A stretch of DNA of 50,545 nt, from NCBI GenBank assembly GCA_029863275.1, contig JAOTVS010000010.1, forward strand, positions 1-50,545. The letters run 5' to 3'. The notes under the pieces were generated by a model that was given only the letters and a program-made list of their open reading frames with translations, was not told the origin of the DNA and did no database searches. Made by a program: the position numbers and the translations under genes. This DNA is from Candidatus Nitrosopumilus sp. GTDB taxonomy: Archaea > Thermoproteota > Nitrososphaeria > Nitrososphaerales > Nitrosopumilaceae. The stretch's first letter is position 1, and the number at the start of each line of letters is the position of its first letter. Below, piece by piece: positions 47,648-50,545 of this stretch.

Positions 47648-50545
47648 GTGAAGTTTAGTATTTTCGTAATTTTATTAATTCTCAGTCTATCGATAGGAAC
47701 AATATCTACAGTATCATTTGCACAGGTAGAAAACGAGGATAACTCACCACTGTCTTTAGGGGATATTTCATCTCTTGAGGAAATTAAGACAAAGTATGAG
47801 GACATCTCACCGAAAATAAGCCATCGAATCCTAGATTTAATAAATAGTGATAATCCTATAGATACTTCACAAAAAATTGGGGTGTCGTTTGAAAATAATC
47901 AAATGATTCTTTATGTATATGTTAATTCCCCAGAAAATCTACAAGATATTCCATCAGATATTGAAATTCTTTCTTCTTCAGATAATATTATAGTTGTAAG
48001 GGTAAATGATCAACAAATCACACAATTATCTCAATTAGATTTTGTTCAACGAATCGATGTTCCAGTATCTGGAAAATTATTAGCTCATGCCAAAAGTGAG
48101 GGAGTTTCATTTTCATTTGCAGATGATTTGCAAGCCACAGGAATTACTGGAAATGGAGTAAAGGTGGCCATAATTGATCGTGGCTTTTTTGAATTAAATC
48201 CAGAAATAGCATCTAATGTAGTTTTTACAAAAGTTTGTACTGCTTTTAATACAGTTGTTTGTGGAGATACTATTGGCAACTCTCATGGAACAGCAGCAGC
48301 AGAAATTATAGTTGACATGGCCCCCAATGTAGATCTCTATCTCTATTCAACAGGAAATTCTTTGGGTGGAACTGACTTGGTGGATGTACAAAATGCAATA
48401 GATGATGCAATTTCAAAAAATGTAGATGTAATTACAATATCACAAGCATTTCGAGGAATAGGAGGAGATGGAACTTCTGGATTTGAAAAAGATGGAACAT
48501 CATCTCTTTCTAAAAAAGTCAATGACGCTAAAAATTCAGGTATTTTGGTAACTGTAGCAGCAGGTAATTTTGCCCAAAAACACTGGTCTGGGGTTTACTC
48601 TGCAAGTGCAATTAGTACTTCTTTTCCAGGAATCGATTTGCCAGGATATCAAAGTTTAATGGAGTTTCGACCATCTGCTCCTGGAATCCAAAAAGTATGT
48701 CTTCCAGTTACGGATTCTGGAGGAATGTATTTAGCACAATGGAATGACTGGACTACAACAAATCAGGACTATGATCTGTTTTTGTATAACAATGCATTGA
48801 CTGCAAAGATATTTTCTGCGATTTCACCTCAAACAGGATCTCAACCACCACTTGAGATAATTGGCTCACATAGTCCCAAAGCTGAATCTTGTTTGGTTTT
48901 AGCATCTCACAGTTCTACTCAGAATCATTTTTTTCATATAGAAATGGATAATTCGTTACTCAACTTCAACTCCCAAACTGCACCTAGGAGCATTAGTATC
49001 CCTGCAGATGCTACAGGCGCCTTGGCTATTGGTGCAATTAATCAATTAACTGATCAACTTGAATTATCTAGTTCCCGTGGACCAACTGATGATAATAGGT
49101 TAAAACCTGAACTTTGCGGACCGGATAGAACATTATCACATCAAGCAGGGCTTAATCCCTTTGTTGGAACTTCAGCTGCTGCTTCTCATGTAGCAGGGGC
49201 TGCTGCTTTATTGCTTGAAAAAAATCCTAGTCTTTCAGTAGACCAGTTAAAAAACAAGTTAATCGATGAGGCGCGATTTAATCCAAATTATTCTGTAAAT
49301 AATTTATGTGGAAGTAATTCTGGTGCATTATCTCTGCAAGACAGCATAAATGATCCCCCCGTAGTAACAATAACATCTCCAACAAATGGTTCTTCCTTTA
49401 ATGCGGGTAAATCCATATCATTTTCAGGAACTGCAACTGATATTGAAGATGGAAATATTAATTCCACTTTACAATGGACTTCTTCACTTGATGGTTTAAT
49501 TGGAAATGGCCCTGCTTTTTCATACTCTACTTTGTCAATTGGAAATCATATGATTACTGCTATGGCAACTGATTCAGGTGGAGAATCTGGTTCAAAACAA
49601 ATTTCAATCGAAGTACAAGAGGCTGTACCTTGTTCCATTCCTGTTTCAGGAAATTGGATAATAACATCTAGTTGTTTTCTAACTGCAAGTGATTCTGCAC
49701 CTGCAAGTGTAGTTGTTCAAAATAATTCAATCCTAGAGATTCCAAGTGGCATGACCTTAGATATTGATTTTTCAAATTTTAGTTTGACTGTAAAATCTGG
49801 CAGTGGAGTCCAAATTAGGTCAGGTGGAAGCGTTCTAGATACATCTTATGTGGCAGATAATGATCTTGATGGAATTGTTAACGCATTTGACAACTGTCCC
49901 GATGATCCAAACCCTGGTCAAACAGATACTGATAGCGATGGTATAGGTGATGCATGTGATGCTACTCCCAACGGAGTTGCAACCTTGACTATAGTTAAAA
50001 CTGTAGTAAATGATGATGGTGGAGCTGCAACTGCAAGTAATTGGACCATGGATATCACAGGAGCTAACCCATCTAACAACAACTTTGCTGGAAGCGGTAC
50101 TGGTGTGGCAGTTACTATTGATGCTAATACAGCCTTTTCTGTAGACGAGTCTGGAGGTCCAGCAGGTTACGCTAAAACTCTATCAGCAGAGTGTAATGAT
50201 GTTGACGGGTTACCTATAGGTGGATCTGCAACATGTACCATAACAAATGATGACATTGCACCAACCTTGACTATAGTTAAAACTGTAGTAAATGATGATG
50301 GTGGAGCTGCAACTGCAAGTAATTGGACCATGGATATCACAGGAGCTAACCCATCTAACAACAACTTTGCTGGAAGCGGTACTGGTGTGGCAGTTACTAT
50401 TGATGCTAATACAGCCTTTTCTGTAGACGAGTCTGGAGGTCCAGCAGGTTACGCTAAAACTCTATCAGCAGAGTGTAATGATGTTGACGGGTTACCTATA
50501 GGTGGATCTGCAACATGTACCATAACAAATGATGACATTGCACCA
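47648..50545 (+). CDS. Secreted subtilisin-like protease with repeat C-terminus (partial)
   Basis: Starts at GTG 47648 and stays open for 966 codons to the window end. Signal peptide KFSIFVILLILSLSIGTIST...SFAQ, a propeptide-like region, then a peptidase S8 domain with Asp177 (VAIIDRGF), His213 (GNSHGTAAAEI), Asn307 (VAAGN) and Ser509 (GTSAAASHVAGAAALL). About 200 residues with a pre-peptidase-type insert (FLYNNALTAKIF) lie between Asn and Ser. An Ig-like domain (VTITSPTNGSSFNAGKSISF), a TSP3 calcium repeat near 735-772 and identical 94-residue prealbumin-like repeats from about 778 follow. Likely a cell-surface or secreted protease. Confidence 0.9.
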   Translation, partial: MKFSIFVILLILSLSIGTISTVSFAQVENEDNSPLSLGDISSLEEIKTKYEDISPKISHRILDLINSDNPIDTSQKIGVSFENNQMILYVYVNSPENLQDIPSDIEILSSSDNIIVVRVNDQQITQLSQLDFVQRIDVPVSGKLLAHAKSEGVSFSFADDLQATGITGNGVKVAIIDRGFFELNPEIASNVVFTKVCTAFNTVVCGDTIGNSHGTAAAEIIVDMAPNVDLYLYSTGNSLGGTDLVDVQNAIDDAISKNVDVITISQAFRGIGGDGTSGFEKDGTSSLSKKVNDAKNSGILVTVAAGNFAQKHWSGVYSASAISTSFPGIDLPGYQSLMEFRPSAPGIQKVCLPVTDSGGMYLAQWNDWTTTNQDYDLFLYNNALTAKIFSAISPQTGSQPPLEIIGSHSPKAESCLVLASHSSTQNHFFHIEMDNSLLNFNSQTAPRSISIPADATGALAIGAINQLTDQLELSSSRGPTDDNRLKPELCGPDRTLSHQAGLNPFVGTSAAASHVAGAAALLLEKNPSLSVDQLKNKLIDEARFNPNYSVNNLCGSNSGALSLQDSINDPPVVTITSPTNGSSFNAGKSISFSGTATDIEDGNINSTLQWTSSLDGLIGNGPAFSYSTLSIGNHMITAMATDSGGESGSKQISIEVQEAVPCSIPVSGNWIITSSCFLTASDSAPASVVVQNNSILEIPSGMTLDIDFSNFSLTVKSGSGVQIRSGGSVLDTSYVADNDLDGIVNAFDNCPDDPNPGQTDTDSDGIGDACDATPNGVATLTIVKTVVNDDGGAATASNWTMDITGANPSNNNFAGSGTGVAVTIDANTAFSVDESGGPAGYAKTLSAECNDVDGLPIGGSATCTITNDDIAPTLTIVKTVVNDDGGAATASNWTMDITGANPSNNNFAGSGTGVAVTIDANTAFSVDESGGPAGYAKTLSAECNDVDGLPIGGSATCTITNDDIAP
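49981..50262 (+). repeat. 282-bp tandem repeat, unit 1
   Basis: In-frame unit encoding 94 residues (LTIVKTVVNDDGGAATASNW ... CTITNDDIAP). The unit recurs directly at 50263 with no differences that I find by eye over the shared length. It encodes a prealbumin-like module related to those in the 7732 protein. Confidence 0.93.
50263..50545 (+). repeat. 282-bp tandem repeat, unit 2 (runs to the window end)
   Basis: Second copy of the unit; its 282 bases are complete and the window stops one base later. Further copies may follow outside. Identity at the DNA level implies recent duplication or gene conversion. Assemblies often break at such repeats. Confidence 0.93.

Noticed and set aside
49981-50545. 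Tandem repeat as a CRISPR array
   Set aside because: Units are 282 bp, contiguous without spacers and encode protein in frame.
1-50545. Insertion sequence, integrase, prophage or rRNA genes
   Set aside because: No transposase, integrase, phage structural or rRNA sequence recognised on either strand.

Overview
The window looks like a piece of an ammonia-oxidising archaeon of the Nitrososphaerota (Thaumarchaeota), most probably family Nitrosopumilaceae. The evidence is strongly AT-rich DNA, archaeal information genes (TFB, L7Ae, S28e, L24e, L37e, an Sm-like protein, IF2/aIF5B), leaderless-style TATA boxes about 25 bases before start codons, frequent TTG and GTG starts, and an adjacent pair encoding ADP-forming 4-hydroxybutyrate-CoA ligase and 4-hydroxybutyryl-CoA dehydratase. 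That pair belongs to the thaumarchaeal 3-hydroxypropionate/4-hydroxybutyrate CO2-fixation cycle. Both window ends fall inside genes for large secreted proteins, and the right end falls inside a perfect 282-bp tandem repeat, so it may be an assembly break.

Layout. 0-5.5 kb: end of a secreted beta-sandwich protein, a ribbon-helix-helix protein, a rhodanese-rhodanese-metallo-beta-lactamase protein overlapping a TauE-type sulfite exporter, a broken small membrane-protein gene, and a DUF47/PiT phosphate uptake operon with a 16-bp dyad next to its promoter. 5.7-15 kb: a tiny zinc protein, two large secreted proteins (one 1156 aa and multi-domain), two tandem CBS-domain proteins, a YkgJ-type cysteine-cluster protein and a secreted dienelactone hydrolase. 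15-20 kb: a dense nest of very small zinc-finger and charged proteins around a DUF4760-like membrane protein, leading into a TFB gene. It contains two inverted three-gene cassettes whose central C2H2 proteins are clear paralogues. 20-26.7 kb: SPFH protein, VOC protein, small RHH protein, an overlapping CcdA-YHS-thioredoxin operon, a radical SAM protein, a winged-helix/3-TM pair and an RNase H-like protein.

26.7-30.5 kb: the carbon-fixation pair. 30.5-34.2 kb: signal peptidase I, thioredoxin, three neighbouring proteins with the same C-terminal zinc ribbon, and tRNA-Ala. 34.2-38.4 kb: response regulator, soluble PAS histidine kinase, hydantoinase/dihydroorotase-like amidohydrolase and a Met/His-rich secreted protein. 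38.4-42.2 kb (minus): Sm-like protein, L37e, coiled-coil protein and RpiA in one run, then a creatininase-family protein (possible ArfB), PurU and tRNA-Leu. 42.2-47.4 kb: phosphoglucosamine/phosphomanno-mutase, the L7Ae-S28e-L24e-Ndk-IF2 operon, a PH-like protein and a second thioredoxin. 47.6 kb to the end: a secreted subtilisin-like protease whose C-terminal modules match those of the 1156-aa protein.

Recurring themes are thiol/sulfur and probably metal handling (three thioredoxin-fold proteins, CcdA, YHS, rhodanese-MBL, TauE), tiny zinc-binding proteins of unknown role, and modular secreted proteins. No rRNA, CRISPR array, insertion sequence or prophage was recognised.
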